Shown here: piece after piece, positions 1 to 8,043 of the stretch | Numbering within the stretch: the first letter of the stretch is position 1 | How the letters are laid out: every line of letters starts with the position of its first letter | Assembly: GCA_965116245.1 (NCBI GenBank) | Contig: OZ220497.1 | Span: 2,604,001 to 2,668,000 of the forward strand | From: Poriferisodalis sp965116245 | GTDB lineage: Bacteria; Actinomycetota; Acidimicrobiia; Acidimicrobiales; Poriferisodalaceae | Direction of reading: 5' to 3' | Length of the DNA: 64,000 bases | The notes under the pieces: generated by a model | What the model was told of the DNA's origin: nothing | Database searches by the model: none | The model's input: only the letters and a program-made list of their open reading frames with translations | Made by a program: the position numbers and the translations under genes

Positions 1-109
1 CGCCGATGACTGCCCACTTGGGTTCTGCGGGGAAGCGTCCGAGAGTCGCAACAAACGATCGGATGCGGCCACCGCGATCGGCGGCGAGGATGATCGGGTC
101 ACCAGGCAC
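1..109 (-). CDS. Partial nucleotidyltransferase-type protein (candidate AbiEii-like toxin), C-terminus beyond window
   Basis: Only the first ~36 codons are inside the window. A GTG at 109-107 opens a frame that overlaps the 3' end of the upstream antitoxin-like gene by 11 bp. It reads MPGDPIILAADRGG, and further on FPAEPKWAVIGG. A segment ending in WAVIGG is typical of the first strand of nucleotidyltransferases that then carry a GG...D-x-D core, as in AbiEii and related toxins. The overlap with an AbiEi-like gene fits a two-gene toxin-antitoxin operon. The catalytic aspartates would lie outside the window, so the function is inferred from a short motif and from context. Confidence 0.5.
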   Translation of the reverse strand, partial: MPGDPIILAADRGGRIRSFVATLGRFPAEPKWAVIG

Positions 110-1136
110 GCACGATCCCTTCGGGCTGCCACTGCTCTAGGGCTTCGAGGCCGCGGGCGCGGTCCTGGGCGATGTCGAGAGCGACGACGATGTGGTTAGC
201 CACCGGCCACCGTTCTCCAGTCGTCTCCGAGTGGTCAACACGCCGGAGGCAAACGAGTCGGACTGGCGCAACGGCAACGGTGCAGGCGCGGGTGTTCGCG
301 TCGCTCGCGTCGCCGAGGATTGAACGGGCGGCCCGGAATTCCGACTCCGAAGGCACGTAGAAGTCGGGCGGATCGTCGCCCCGTGCGACGATCGGCACAC
401 CCCATGACGCGGCAGCGATGGTGTCGGTGAGCGCCCATCCCATCGTGTCCTCGGGTTCGTTGAGGCCGAGACCCAGTCGCTGCGCGCTGCGGGCTCGCGG
501 GTCCGGTAGCGCTGCCAGCGAGACGGCCCGTTTCCGCCACAGTGTGAGAAGTTCGTGGAATAGATCAGGGACTATCGCCTCACCCTCGGAGGTCAACAGC
601 CCGTCATCTCGCAAGCCAGCCATCGCGTTGGAGACAGCGCTCGGGGCTCGATCGATGTAGCGAGCGGTCTCGCGTACGCGATGAGGCTGGTCCGGTGTCA
701 GCAGGCACGCGATTGCTACCTCCTTAGCCACCTGGCTATCGAGTGGAGCTCCCGCACTCGCGGAGATCGGCTCGGCTGATTCCACCGCCGTGTCGATGAC
801 GAGCGGCGGGTCTACGATCCGCAGCTCACCCCGCCGGTCGAAGTAGTTGATCCCCGACTCTCGGAACGACTGCTTGGCATCCGAGGCGATCCGCTCAGCG
901 ACGATGAGGCGCGGAAGGCGATCGCGCTTTCGCTCCCGGGCCAACTGCTGACCTAGCGCGGCGGTGATCACCGGTTTCACCTCTACTGCGAAGCGCTGCC
1001 CAGCGACCTCCGCTGCGAAGTCACACTCGACTGCGTCCACAGTCGTCACCCGTGCGTTCACGCCGAGGCTCTCGAGAGCGCAGATCAGAGCGTCGACAGC
1101 GCTGCGCTCGACCGCCGCAGCAGTCCTTCTAACCAT
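99..1136 (-). CDS. AbiEi-like antitoxin / transcriptional regulator (type IV toxin-antitoxin family)
   Basis: 345 aa. Residues ~75-110 (LIVAERIASDAKQ, then SGINYFDRRGEL) resemble the segment of AbiEi_2-type antitoxins that normally reads 'L.A.R.t....LR..GInflD..GN'. An HTH follows at ~150-185 (PHRVRETARYIDRAPSAVSN). The N-terminal half also has D39 and E52-V-K54, a spacing like a PD-(D/E)xK nuclease core; whether it is active is unknown. Proteins of this family neutralise the partner nucleotidyltransferase toxin and repress their own promoter. The ATG is preceded by GGTGGAG, and a perfect palindrome lies just upstream. The next gene overlaps its stop. The family assignment rests on motif resemblance only. 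Confidence 0.65.
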   Translation of the reverse strand: MVRRTAAAVERSAVDALICALESLGVNARVTTVDAVECDFAAEVAGQRFAVEVKPVITAALGQQLARERKRDRLPRLIVAERIASDAKQSFRESGINYFDRRGELRIVDPPLVIDTAVESAEPISASAGAPLDSQVAKEVAIACLLTPDQPHRVRETARYIDRAPSAVSNAMAGLRDDGLLTSEGEAIVPDLFHELLTLWRKRAVSLAALPDPRARSAQRLGLGLNEPEDTMGWALTDTIAAASWGVPIVARGDDPPDFYVPSESEFRAARSILGDASDANTRACTVAVAPVRLVCLRRVDHSETTGERWPVANHIVVALDIAQDRARGLEALEQWQPEGIVRAW

Positions 1137-1155
1137 GACTCCACCCTATTCGACA

Positions 1156-1185
1156 TTCTGTGTTCTTGTATACAAGAACACAGAA
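1156..1185. promoter_or_regulatory. 30-bp perfect palindrome, probable autoregulatory operator
   Basis: Each arm is TTCTGTGTTCTTGTA and the two halves meet at 1170/1171 without a spacer or mismatch. It starts 20 bp upstream of the ATG of the AbiEi-like gene (minus strand), where RNA polymerase would bind; the centre TGTATACA could double as a -10 region. AbiEi antitoxins are known to bind inverted repeats in their own promoter, so an operator is the simplest reading. Confidence 0.7.
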
Positions 1186-1272
1186 CACTTCATTTGACGT
1201 GTCCGCGATCAGCCGCAAACGACTACGACCAGTCGCGTGCGCTACTGCCCTGTCGGATGAGCCCAGTGTCGA

Positions 1273-3123
1273 TTAGCCCAGCGCTGGCTCACCGAGTGCT
1301 GAGAGGTCGCGCACGGCTCCCCGGTCGGCGCTTGTGGCCATTGCCGCGTAGGCGCGCAGTGCAGTGGACACCTGCCGTGGACGAGGCTTGGCGGGTTTCC
1401 AGCCAGCCGCGTCTTGCTCGCTGCGCCGCCGTTCCAGCTCGGCGTCGGCCACGTCCAAGTTGATGACGCGACTCGGGATGTCAATCTGAATCGTGTCGCC
1501 ATTGCGGACCAGTCCGATGAGGCCCCCAGCGGCAGCTTCCGGCGAGACGTGACCAATCGACAGCCCGGACGTGCCGCCGGAAAAGCGGCCGTCGGTCACG
1601 AGCGCGCAGGCCTTGCCGAGACCTTTTGATTTCAGATACGAGGTTGGGTAGAGCATCTCTTGCATGCCGGGGCCGCCACGCGGACCCTCGTAGCGAACGA
1701 CCAGCACATCACCAGCCGTCACCTCGCCGTTGAGGATGTGCTCCACGGCTTCGTCTTGGCTCTCAACCACATGGGCAGCACCCGTGAACACCCAAATCGA
1801 CTCGTCCACGCCAGCGGTCTTCACTACGCAGCCGTCGGGTGCCAAGTTGCCATAGAGGATGGCCAGCCCACCGTCGGCTGAGTAGGCGCAGTCCACCGAA
1901 CGAATGCAGCCGCGCTCACGATCCACGTCCAGCGTCCGATAGCGCTCAGATTGACTGAACGCAGTCTGGGTTGGGATACCAGCCGGACCGGCCCGATAGA
2001 ACTCGGCCAGCTTCGGGCTGTCATTTGTCGCAACATCCCAGCGTGAGATCGCTTCGAACATCGTCGACGCATGCACCGTCGGCACCTGGTTGGCGATAAG
2101 CCCAGCCCGGTTCAGTTCGCCCATGATGCCCATCACACCACCGGCACGGTGTACATCCTCAACGTGGTAGTACTCCGATGCCGGAGCCACTTTGCAGATA
2201 TTCGGCACTTTGCGTGACAGTCGATCTATGTCGGCCATCGTGAAGTCAAGCTCAGCTTCTTGGGCCGCGGCCAGCAAATGCAAGATAGTGTTGGTAGATC
2301 CGCCCATAGCGATGTCGAGCGTCATCGCGTTCTCAAAGGCCTCAAAGCTGCCGATGGACCGCGGCAACACCGATGCGTCGTCTTCGCGGTAATAGCGGCG
2401 ACACAAATCCACCACCACTCGACCTGCTTGCAAGAACAGCTCACGACGGTCGGCGTGGGTTGCCACCACGGTTCCGTTACCGGGCAACGACAATCCGAGC
2501 GCCTCAGTGAGACAGTTCATGGAGTTGGCGGTGAACATGCCCGAACACGAGCCACAAGTAGGGCAGCCGGAGCGCTCCATCTCGGCCACGTCCTCATCGC
2601 TCACGGAGTCGTCGGCGGCTACCACCATGACGTTGATGAGGTCAACCTTTTGAGTCGCCAGCTTCGTCTTGCCAGCCTCCATCGGGCCGCCCGACACGAA
2701 CACTGTGGGAATGTTCAAGCGCATAGCTGCGTTCAACATTCCCGGAGTGATCTTGTCGCAGTTAGATATACACACCAGCGCGTCGGCACAGTGCGCGTTC
2801 ACCATGTATTCAACTGAGTCTGCAATGAGGTCTCGTGACGGGAGGCTGTAGAGCATTCCGTCGTGGCCCATGGCGATGCCGTCGTCAACTGCGATGGTGT
2901 TGAACTCTTTAGCCACACCGCCAGCCGCTTCTATCTCGCGGGCGACTAGCTGGCCGAGATCCTTGAGATGCACATGACCCGGGACAAACTGTGTGAACGA
3001 GTTGGCGATGGCGATGATCGGCTTTCCGAAATCCTCATCGGTCATGCCGGTAGCGCGCCACAGGGCGCGGGCACCCGCCTGATTGCGGCCTGCGGTTGAA
3101 GTGACTGAACGGTAGCTCGGCAT
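1273..3123 (-). CDS. ilvD: Dihydroxy-acid dehydratase
   Basis: 616 aa, full length. The enzyme dehydrates 2,3-dihydroxy-isovalerate and 2,3-dihydroxy-3-methylvalerate to the 2-oxo acids of valine and isoleucine synthesis; it is cytosolic and needs an Fe-S cluster. Cluster and active-site segments are visible: CISNCDKITPGM (C122, K124), GCPTCGSCSGMF (C187-C193) and the C-terminal RFSGGTSGLSIGHVSPEA. The N-terminal segment NSFTQFVPGHVHL lacks the extra Cys of the [2Fe-2S] type, so it matches the E. coli-like [4Fe-4S] type. It stands alone here; no other branched-chain gene is adjacent, but an IlvG-like enzyme lies at 49-51 kb. Confidence 0.96.
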   Translation of the reverse strand: MPSYRSVTSTAGRNQAGARALWRATGMTDEDFGKPIIAIANSFTQFVPGHVHLKDLGQLVAREIEAAGGVAKEFNTIAVDDGIAMGHDGMLYSLPSRDLIADSVEYMVNAHCADALVCISNCDKITPGMLNAAMRLNIPTVFVSGGPMEAGKTKLATQKVDLINVMVVAADDSVSDEDVAEMERSGCPTCGSCSGMFTANSMNCLTEALGLSLPGNGTVVATHADRRELFLQAGRVVVDLCRRYYREDDASVLPRSIGSFEAFENAMTLDIAMGGSTNTILHLLAAAQEAELDFTMADIDRLSRKVPNICKVAPASEYYHVEDVHRAGGVMGIMGELNRAGLIANQVPTVHASTMFEAISRWDVATNDSPKLAEFYRAGPAGIPTQTAFSQSERYRTLDVDRERGCIRSVDCAYSADGGLAILYGNLAPDGCVVKTAGVDESIWVFTGAAHVVESQDEAVEHILNGEVTAGDVLVVRYEGPRGGPGMQEMLYPTSYLKSKGLGKACALVTDGRFSGGTSGLSIGHVSPEAAAGGLIGLVRNGDTIQIDIPSRVINLDVADAELERRRSEQDAAGWKPAKPRPRQVSTALRAYAAMATSADRGAVRDLSALGEPALG

Positions 3124-3142
3124 CCCTCCAGCCTACGCGAGC

Positions 3143-3190
3143 GCCCTCAAGCGTCTGGGCCCTCAAGTGTTTGGGCCCTCAAGCGTCTGG
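3143..3190. repeat. Three 16-bp tandem repeats upstream of ilvD
   Basis: The unit GCCCTCAAGCGTCTGG occurs at 3143-3158, 3159-3174 (two changes) and 3175-3190 without gaps. It lies between the divergent ilvD and the ArsC-like gene, 20 bp upstream of the ilvD start. It belongs to the set of short degenerate arrays found all over this window. Confidence 0.85.
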
Positions 3191-3276
3191 GACTGACGAG
3201 CCGAACGGCGAGTGTTGCCCAAACATTCAGCGTCTATGCATCTGCGTTGGGCATCGCGACCGCTAGTTTCTGGTTC

Positions 3277-3636
3277 GTGAGCGAAGTGAAGATCTACCAC
3301 AACCCGCATTGAAATTCTTCCCGGAATGCCTTGGCGGTCGCCGAGGAAGCTGGAGTTGAAGCCGATGTCGTCCTGTACATGAAATCGCCACCGGATCGCA
3401 CCGAACTGGAGCATTTGGTGTCGATCCTTGAAGACCCTGTTGAGGACCTGGTGCGTAAGGACTCACAGTTCAAGAAGCTGAACCTGAATGCCGACGACTA
3501 TGTGAACAATCCCGAAGCGGTCGTGGAGCTTCTGAGCGAACGCAAAGCGCTGATGCAACGACCGGTGGTTGTTGTTGGAGACCGGGCCATTATCGGACGT
3601 CCGAAGGAACGCATCGCCGCGCTGTTGGCCGACTGA
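3277..3636 (+). CDS. Selenocysteine-containing ArsC/Spx-family reductase (in-frame UGA at the catalytic position)
   Basis: 119 aa if UGA 3310-3312 is read as Sec. From GTG 3277 the protein begins VSEVKIYHNPH-U-NSSRN, which lines up with E. coli ArsC YHNPAC-GTSRN: Sec is residue 12, where ArsC has Cys12. The three arginines that bind oxyanion in ArsC are kept: R60 (LVRKD), R95 (MQRPV) and R108 (IGRPK). Without recoding the ORF would start only at TTG 3331, losing the first strand and the active site. A hairpin follows the UGA, and a Sec-type selD lies 5.8 kb downstream. The likely role is thiol/selenol-based reduction of arsenate or another oxidised substrate in the cytosol; the true substrate is unknown. 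It sits 65 bp before gcvT on the same strand, joined by a stop-codon repeat array. The alternative is a pseudogene with one nonsense change, which the intact downstream frame and the hairpin argue against. Confidence 0.85.
3329..3346 (+). promoter_or_regulatory. Bacterial SECIS-like hairpin of the ArsC-like selenoprotein
   Basis: Stem CCTTGGC (3329-3335) pairs with GCCGAGG (3340-3346), including one G-U pair, and closes a GGTC loop (3336-3339). The loop starts 23 nt after the UGA. Bacterial SECIS elements lie inside the coding region just after UGA; the E. coli fdhF element also shows GGUC in its apical loop, which SelB recognises. The fold was done by eye. Confidence 0.65.
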
Positions 3637-3700
3637 GACGGTGGCTAACTGAGACCGTGACCAACTGAGATCGTGGCTAGCTGAGATGGTGGCCGATTGA
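3632..3700 (+). repeat. 16-bp array repeating the arsC-like stop codon (TGA x5)
   Basis: Units such as ACTGAGACGGTGGCTA follow each other at 3632, 3648, 3664 and 3680, plus a partial at 3696. Each carries TGA at the same place (3634, 3650, 3666, 3682, 3698); the first TGA is the stop of the ArsC-like gene. The other positions of the unit vary. The last copy runs into the gcvT start (TGAGATG). Confidence 0.85.
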
Positions 3701-3701
3701 G

Positions 3702-4922
3702 ATGTCCCTGCCTGAGACGACCGTCGGCGGCGCTGCGCCAGCGCCGCTTGATCCCAATACTGGCGGCATTCGTACACCTTTGTTTGATTTGCACACCGCA
3801 CTCGGTGGCCGCATGGTCAACTTCGGCGGCCATGCGCTACCCATGCGATTTGAGGGCACAGTCGCCGAGCATCGCTCCACGCGCAAAGCTGCAGGCCTGT
3901 TTGACGTGAGCCACATGGGCATCATCGACCTGCACCCCGCGGGCACCGAGACTGACCCTGAAAGCAGCACAGCGGGCGGCACTGGGGACATCGACGAAAT
4001 GGCGACATGGCTGCAACGATGCGTGCCTGGGTCGATCGTGAATCTGAAACCTGGCCAGATGCGCTACACGCTGTTCACCACTCCAGATGGCGGCGTGCTA
4101 GACGATCTCATCGTTTCCCACCACGGCAACCGACTGCGCTTGGTTGTCAATGCCGTTCGTACCGAGGCCGACTTGGCAATGTTACGAACGGTGAACGGCG
4201 ACAGTGACGAAGGCGAAGTCGCTATCCGCGTTCGACACGACTTGGCACTGCTCGCGCTGCAAGGTCCAGCAGCGAAAGATGTCCTGGCACGCTACGCGCC
4301 CGCAGCATGCGAGCTGGCGTTCATGTCCAGCGCAACTTTGCCGATCAACAGCGTGGAATGCGAGATATCGCGTTGCGGCTATACCGGCGAGGACGGCTTC
4401 GAAATCGCGGTCAGCACCGCTGATGCCATGGGTATCGCCGAGTTGCTGTTGAGTTGCGATGAGGTATCGCCTGCGGGACTAGGCGCCCGCGACACTCTGC
4501 GCCTCGAAGCTGGGCTTCCACTGGTAGGCCACGAGCTGACTGAGGCCATATCGCCGATAGAGGCTGGATTGGGTTGGTGCATACCTAAGCGCCGACGCTC
4601 CCACGGTGGCTATCCGGGCGCCGCAACCATCGCTGCACAGCTTTCGCAGGGCCCCACAAGAAGACGTGTAGGTATCGCCGCCGATGGCCGCCGTCCAATC
4701 CGCGACGGAGCGACTTTGACCGATGCCGATGGCAGCAACATTGGCATCGTGACTAGCGGCGGTTACGGCCCCACCATTGATGCGCCCATCGCCATGGGCT
4801 ACGTTGCCGCCGAATATGGCGTAGTCGGCACCGAGTTATATGCGCAGGGACGCAAAGGGCCAGCGCTGTGCAGCGTCACGCCGTTGCCGTTCGTTGAGCA
4901 TCGCTTCTGGCGCCCCCAGTGA
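3702..4922 (+). CDS. gcvT: Aminomethyltransferase, glycine cleavage T protein
   Basis: 406 aa. T protein moves the aminomethylene carbon from lipoyl-GcvH to tetrahydrofolate, releasing ammonia. Visible hallmarks: an N-terminal FDVSHMG segment, CGYTGEDGFEI in the middle, then GLGARDTLRLEAGLPLVGHEL and a C-terminal GIVTSGGYGP segment. ATG 3702 directly follows the stop-codon array of the ArsC-like gene. gcvP is next on the same strand, 69 bp away from the stop to its likely GTG, across another stop-rich array. An internal stretch near residues 85-100 (TETDPESSTAGG) is an acidic insertion of low complexity. Confidence 0.94.
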   Translation: MSLPETTVGGAAPAPLDPNTGGIRTPLFDLHTALGGRMVNFGGHALPMRFEGTVAEHRSTRKAAGLFDVSHMGIIDLHPAGTETDPESSTAGGTGDIDEMATWLQRCVPGSIVNLKPGQMRYTLFTTPDGGVLDDLIVSHHGNRLRLVVNAVRTEADLAMLRTVNGDSDEGEVAIRVRHDLALLALQGPAAKDVLARYAPAACELAFMSSATLPINSVECEISRCGYTGEDGFEIAVSTADAMGIAELLLSCDEVSPAGLGARDTLRLEAGLPLVGHELTEAISPIEAGLGWCIPKRRRSHGGYPGAATIAAQLSQGPTRRRVGIAADGRRPIRDGATLTDADGSNIGIVTSGGYGPTIDAPIAMGYVAAEYGVVGTELYAQGRKGPALCSVTPLPFVEHRFWRPQ

Positions 4923-4991
4923 CCCCCGCCCCCAAAGTTGACCGCCCCGAAGCAGACCGCCCGAAGTAGACCGCCCAAAGTTGACCGCATA
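4914..4991 (+). repeat. 14-19 bp array repeating the gcvT stop codon
   Basis: Degenerate units of the type CGCCCAAAGTTGAC begin at the gcvT stop (TGA 4920-4922). Equivalent positions read TGA 4939, CAG 4953, TAG 4967 and TGA 4982, so four of five units hold a stop codon. Reading through the array would add an artificial N-terminus to GcvP from ATG 4938, so I place the GcvP start after it. Confidence 0.75.
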
Positions 4992-7900
4992 GTGAACGCT
5001 GTGTCCCTTAGAACCACCTCCCAGGCCCAACCCGGCGAACAGTTACCACCCACAGAGCAGTTCGCGACACGACACATCGGGCTGCGGCCCGACGACATCT
5101 CCGCAATGCTGAAGCGGCTCGGTTTCGCATCGGTGGAAGCTCTGATTGATGCCGCCATGCCGGGGACCATCCGGTTAGACGAACCAATCGTGCTTGATGG
5201 CTTGGACGCACCCCTGAGCGAGGCTCAAGCGACGGCCGCTATGCGCTGGCTAGCGAACGCCAACGATCCGGTGCGTTCGGTCATCGGGCTTGGTTACTAC
5301 GGCACCATCACCCCGGCAGTTATCCGCCGCGGCGTGCTTGAGGACCCTTCGTGGTACACCGCCTACACGCCTTACCAGGCCGAGATATCCCAGGGCCGGC
5401 TGGAGGCGTTGTTGAACTACCAGACCATGGTCTGCGACTTAGTGGGCATGGAGATCGCCAACTCCTCGCTGTTGTGCGAAGGCACGGCCGCTGCTGAGGC
5501 CATGGCGATGGCCCGCCGCGTTACCCGCAGCGGACCCGACCGCTTCTTTGTGGATAGCGACTGTCACCCGCAGGTCATTGACGTGGTGGCAACGCGTGCA
5601 GCGCCGCTGGGCATCACGATCACCGTCGGCGACCCGAGCACTGATCTTGTGCCGAACGAGGTCTATGGGGCGTTGCTGTCGTATCCGGGCAGCAGCGGTG
5701 CCATAGGCAACCTTGCACCGACAATTGAAGCTCTGCACGGTTCGGGTGCGATAGCTACCGTCACCACCGACCTTCTGGCCTGTTGCTTGCTGAGGCCCCC
5801 CGGCGAACTAGGTGCCGACATCGTGGTGGGCAGCTCGCAGCGTTTCGGTGTGCCGTTGGGCTTTGGCGGTCCGCACGCAGCCTTTCTGGCCACCCACGAA
5901 AAGCACCGCCGTTCGATGCCCGGCCGACTCGTGGGTGTATCGGTAGACACTGCCGGACGGCCCGGCTATCGGCTGGCGTTGCAAACCCGTGAACAGCACA
6001 TTCGACGCGAACGGGCCACCAGCAACATCTGCACTGCTCAGGTGCTGCTAGCGGTGGTGGCGTCAATGTATGCGGTCTGGCATGGCCCCGAAGGGCTGAC
6101 CAAAATCGCGCAACGCGTACAGCGACTGACCGCTGCGCTGGCTGCGGGCCTCAGATCAATCGGTCCAGCACCCGTCAGCTCACAAACCAGCGGCCCAGGA
6201 TTAAGTCGCCCAACGGTGCGCAACGACAGCTTCTTTGACACGCTCACCGTGGAGGTACCGGGTGCCGCCGACGCAGTGATAGCCGCTGCGCTAGCTGCTG
6301 GCTTCAATCTGCGACGCGTGGACGCCGATACGGTGGGCATATCGCTAGATGAGACGTGCGACGAATCAACCGTGGCCCAACTTTTGCAGGCGTTCGGCAA
6401 AACCTTCGAGCTACCAGCGGGTCGGGACGCCGATGTTGCTGGCAACGCTGACGATGCCGCAGTAAACGCAGTGGCAGCGCTAGCGGAAACGGCACCTGCG
6501 GGCATAAAGCGCGAACAGCTACGCGTTTCATCGTTCCTGGAGCACCCAACGTTCAGCGCTTATCGGTCCGAGACCGAGATGATGCGCTACCTGCGACGAC
6601 TAGCCGCGCTTGACGTGGCTTTGGACCGCTCAATGATCCCGCTGGGTAGCTGCACAATGAAGCTCAACGCGGCGGCGGAAATGACACCGATCACTTGGCC
6701 GGAGTTCGCCAACATCCACCCATTCGCCCCAGCTACACAGTGGGAGGGCTATCGCCAGATCATCGCCGATCTGCAGTCGTGGCTGGCAGCGTTAACCGGC
6801 TACGACGCAGTGTCACTGCAGCCCAACGCTGGGTCGCAGGGGGAACTGGCGGGCCTGCTGGCGATCCGGCGATATCACGACAACCGCGGCGACGCTCACC
6901 GCACGGTGTGTCTCATCCCCTCCTCCGCGCATGGCACCAATGCTGCCTCCGCAGTGATGGCTGGTATGCGCGTTGTAGTGGTGGACTGCACCGACGAAGG
7001 CGATGTGGACCTGAACGATCTCAACACGAAGATCGCCGAGCACGGCGAGCAGCTAGCGGCATTCATGGTGACCTATCCGTCCACACACGGCGTCTTTGAA
7101 GCTGGCATAGGACAGGCGTGCGACCAAGTGCATGATGCGGGCGGGCAGGTCTACGTGGATGGCGCCAATCTCAATGCGCTGGTAGGGCTGGCAGCACCGG
7201 GCGCTTTCGGTGCCGATGTAAGCCACCTCAACTTGCACAAGACGTTCTGCATCCCTCATGGCGGCGGTGGGCCTGGCATTGGTCCGGTGGCGTGTCGCTC
7301 CCACCTGGCGGAGTTCTTGCCCAACCATCCGCTTGCACCCGACGCAGGGCCCGCTACCGGCCCTGGCGCTATCTCTTCGGCGCCTTGGGGATCGGCGGGG
7401 ATCTTGCCGATCCCATGGATGTACATCGCGATGATGGGTGTTGAAGGGCTGACGAGCGCTACCCAAGCGGCAATCCTCTCCGCGAACTATGTGGCTGCCC
7501 GACTCAACGAGTGTTTCCCGGTTCTGTACCGAGGCCGCAACGGCCTAGTAGCCCACGAGTGCATCGTGGACCTTCGACCGTTCTCGGAGTGGGCCAGCGT
7601 GGATGACGTAGCCAAGCGGCTCATTGACTTCGGCTTCCACGCTCCGACCATGTCGTTCCCCGTTGCGGGAACACTGATGATTGAACCCACCGAGAGTGAA
7701 TCGCTCGCCGAGATTGATCGCTTCTGCGATGCCATGGCCACGATCCGAGCCGAGATCGACAAGATCGCCTCCGGTGAGTGGCCAGCCGAAGACAATCCGC
7801 TTGCCAATGCGCCGCACACTGCCATTGATGTGCTCGCCAACGAATGGCGTCACCCCTACACACGCACCGAGGCCGCCTACCCGGCCGGTACTGAGTCGCT

Positions 7901-8039
7901 AGGTCTGGTGGCCGACAAGTACTGGCCGCCAGTCAGCCGAATCGACGGGGCCTACGGAGACCGCAACCTGGTGTGCGCCTGCCCCGACCCTCGCGCCTTT
8001 GAGTTGGAACCTGAGCTGGCCGCTGAGCTTGGCCGCTAG
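4992..8039 (+). CDS. gcvP: Glycine dehydrogenase (decarboxylating), P protein
   Basis: 1015 aa from GTG 4992 (an upstream in-frame ATG at 4938 lies inside the repeat array). P protein is a PLP enzyme that decarboxylates glycine and loads the aminomethyl group on lipoyl-GcvH. The start region FATRHIGLRPDDISAML is the usual GcvP opening. The PLP lysine lies in SHLNLHKTFCIPHGGGGPG near base 7239. Length matches the single-chain form of the enzyme, with both halves fused. gcvT is upstream; gcvH is 38 kb away in the garA cluster. The stop overlaps no gene, and the next start follows 5 bp later. Confidence 0.95.
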   Translation: MNAVSLRTTSQAQPGEQLPPTEQFATRHIGLRPDDISAMLKRLGFASVEALIDAAMPGTIRLDEPIVLDGLDAPLSEAQATAAMRWLANANDPVRSVIGLGYYGTITPAVIRRGVLEDPSWYTAYTPYQAEISQGRLEALLNYQTMVCDLVGMEIANSSLLCEGTAAAEAMAMARRVTRSGPDRFFVDSDCHPQVIDVVATRAAPLGITITVGDPSTDLVPNEVYGALLSYPGSSGAIGNLAPTIEALHGSGAIATVTTDLLACCLLRPPGELGADIVVGSSQRFGVPLGFGGPHAAFLATHEKHRRSMPGRLVGVSVDTAGRPGYRLALQTREQHIRRERATSNICTAQVLLAVVASMYAVWHGPEGLTKIAQRVQRLTAALAAGLRSIGPAPVSSQTSGPGLSRPTVRNDSFFDTLTVEVPGAADAVIAAALAAGFNLRRVDADTVGISLDETCDESTVAQLLQAFGKTFELPAGRDADVAGNADDAAVNAVAALAETAPAGIKREQLRVSSFLEHPTFSAYRSETEMMRYLRRLAALDVALDRSMIPLGSCTMKLNAAAEMTPITWPEFANIHPFAPATQWEGYRQIIADLQSWLAALTGYDAVSLQPNAGSQGELAGLLAIRRYHDNRGDAHRTVCLIPSSAHGTNAASAVMAGMRVVVVDCTDEGDVDLNDLNTKIAEHGEQLAAFMVTYPSTHGVFEAGIGQACDQVHDAGGQVYVDGANLNALVGLAAPGAFGADVSHLNLHKTFCIPHGGGGPGIGPVACRSHLAEFLPNHPLAPDAGPATGPGAISSAPWGSAGILPIPWMYIAMMGVEGLTSATQAAILSANYVAARLNECFPVLYRGRNGLVAHECIVDLRPFSEWASVDDVAKRLIDFGFHAPTMSFPVAGTLMIEPTESESLAEIDRFCDAMATIRAEIDKIASGEWPAEDNPLANAPHTAIDVLANEWRHPYTRTEAAYPAGTESLGLVADKYWPPVSRIDGAYGDRNLVCACPDPRAFELEPELAAELGR

Positions 8040-8043
8040 GCAA

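Noticed and set aside
3200..3300. Glycine riboswitch before the gcvT region
   Set aside because: No tandem aptamer-like pattern is visible; the space is short and mostly coding for the ArsC-like protein.
3310..3312. Nonsense mutation or sequencing error in the ArsC-like gene
   Set aside because: The UGA is exactly at the catalytic Cys, a GGUC-loop hairpin follows, the frame is intact on both sides, and selD shows the same pattern.
4938..4991. N-terminal extension of GcvP from ATG 4938
   Set aside because: The added residues come from the stop-codon array and do not match the family; GTG 4992 gives the usual start.
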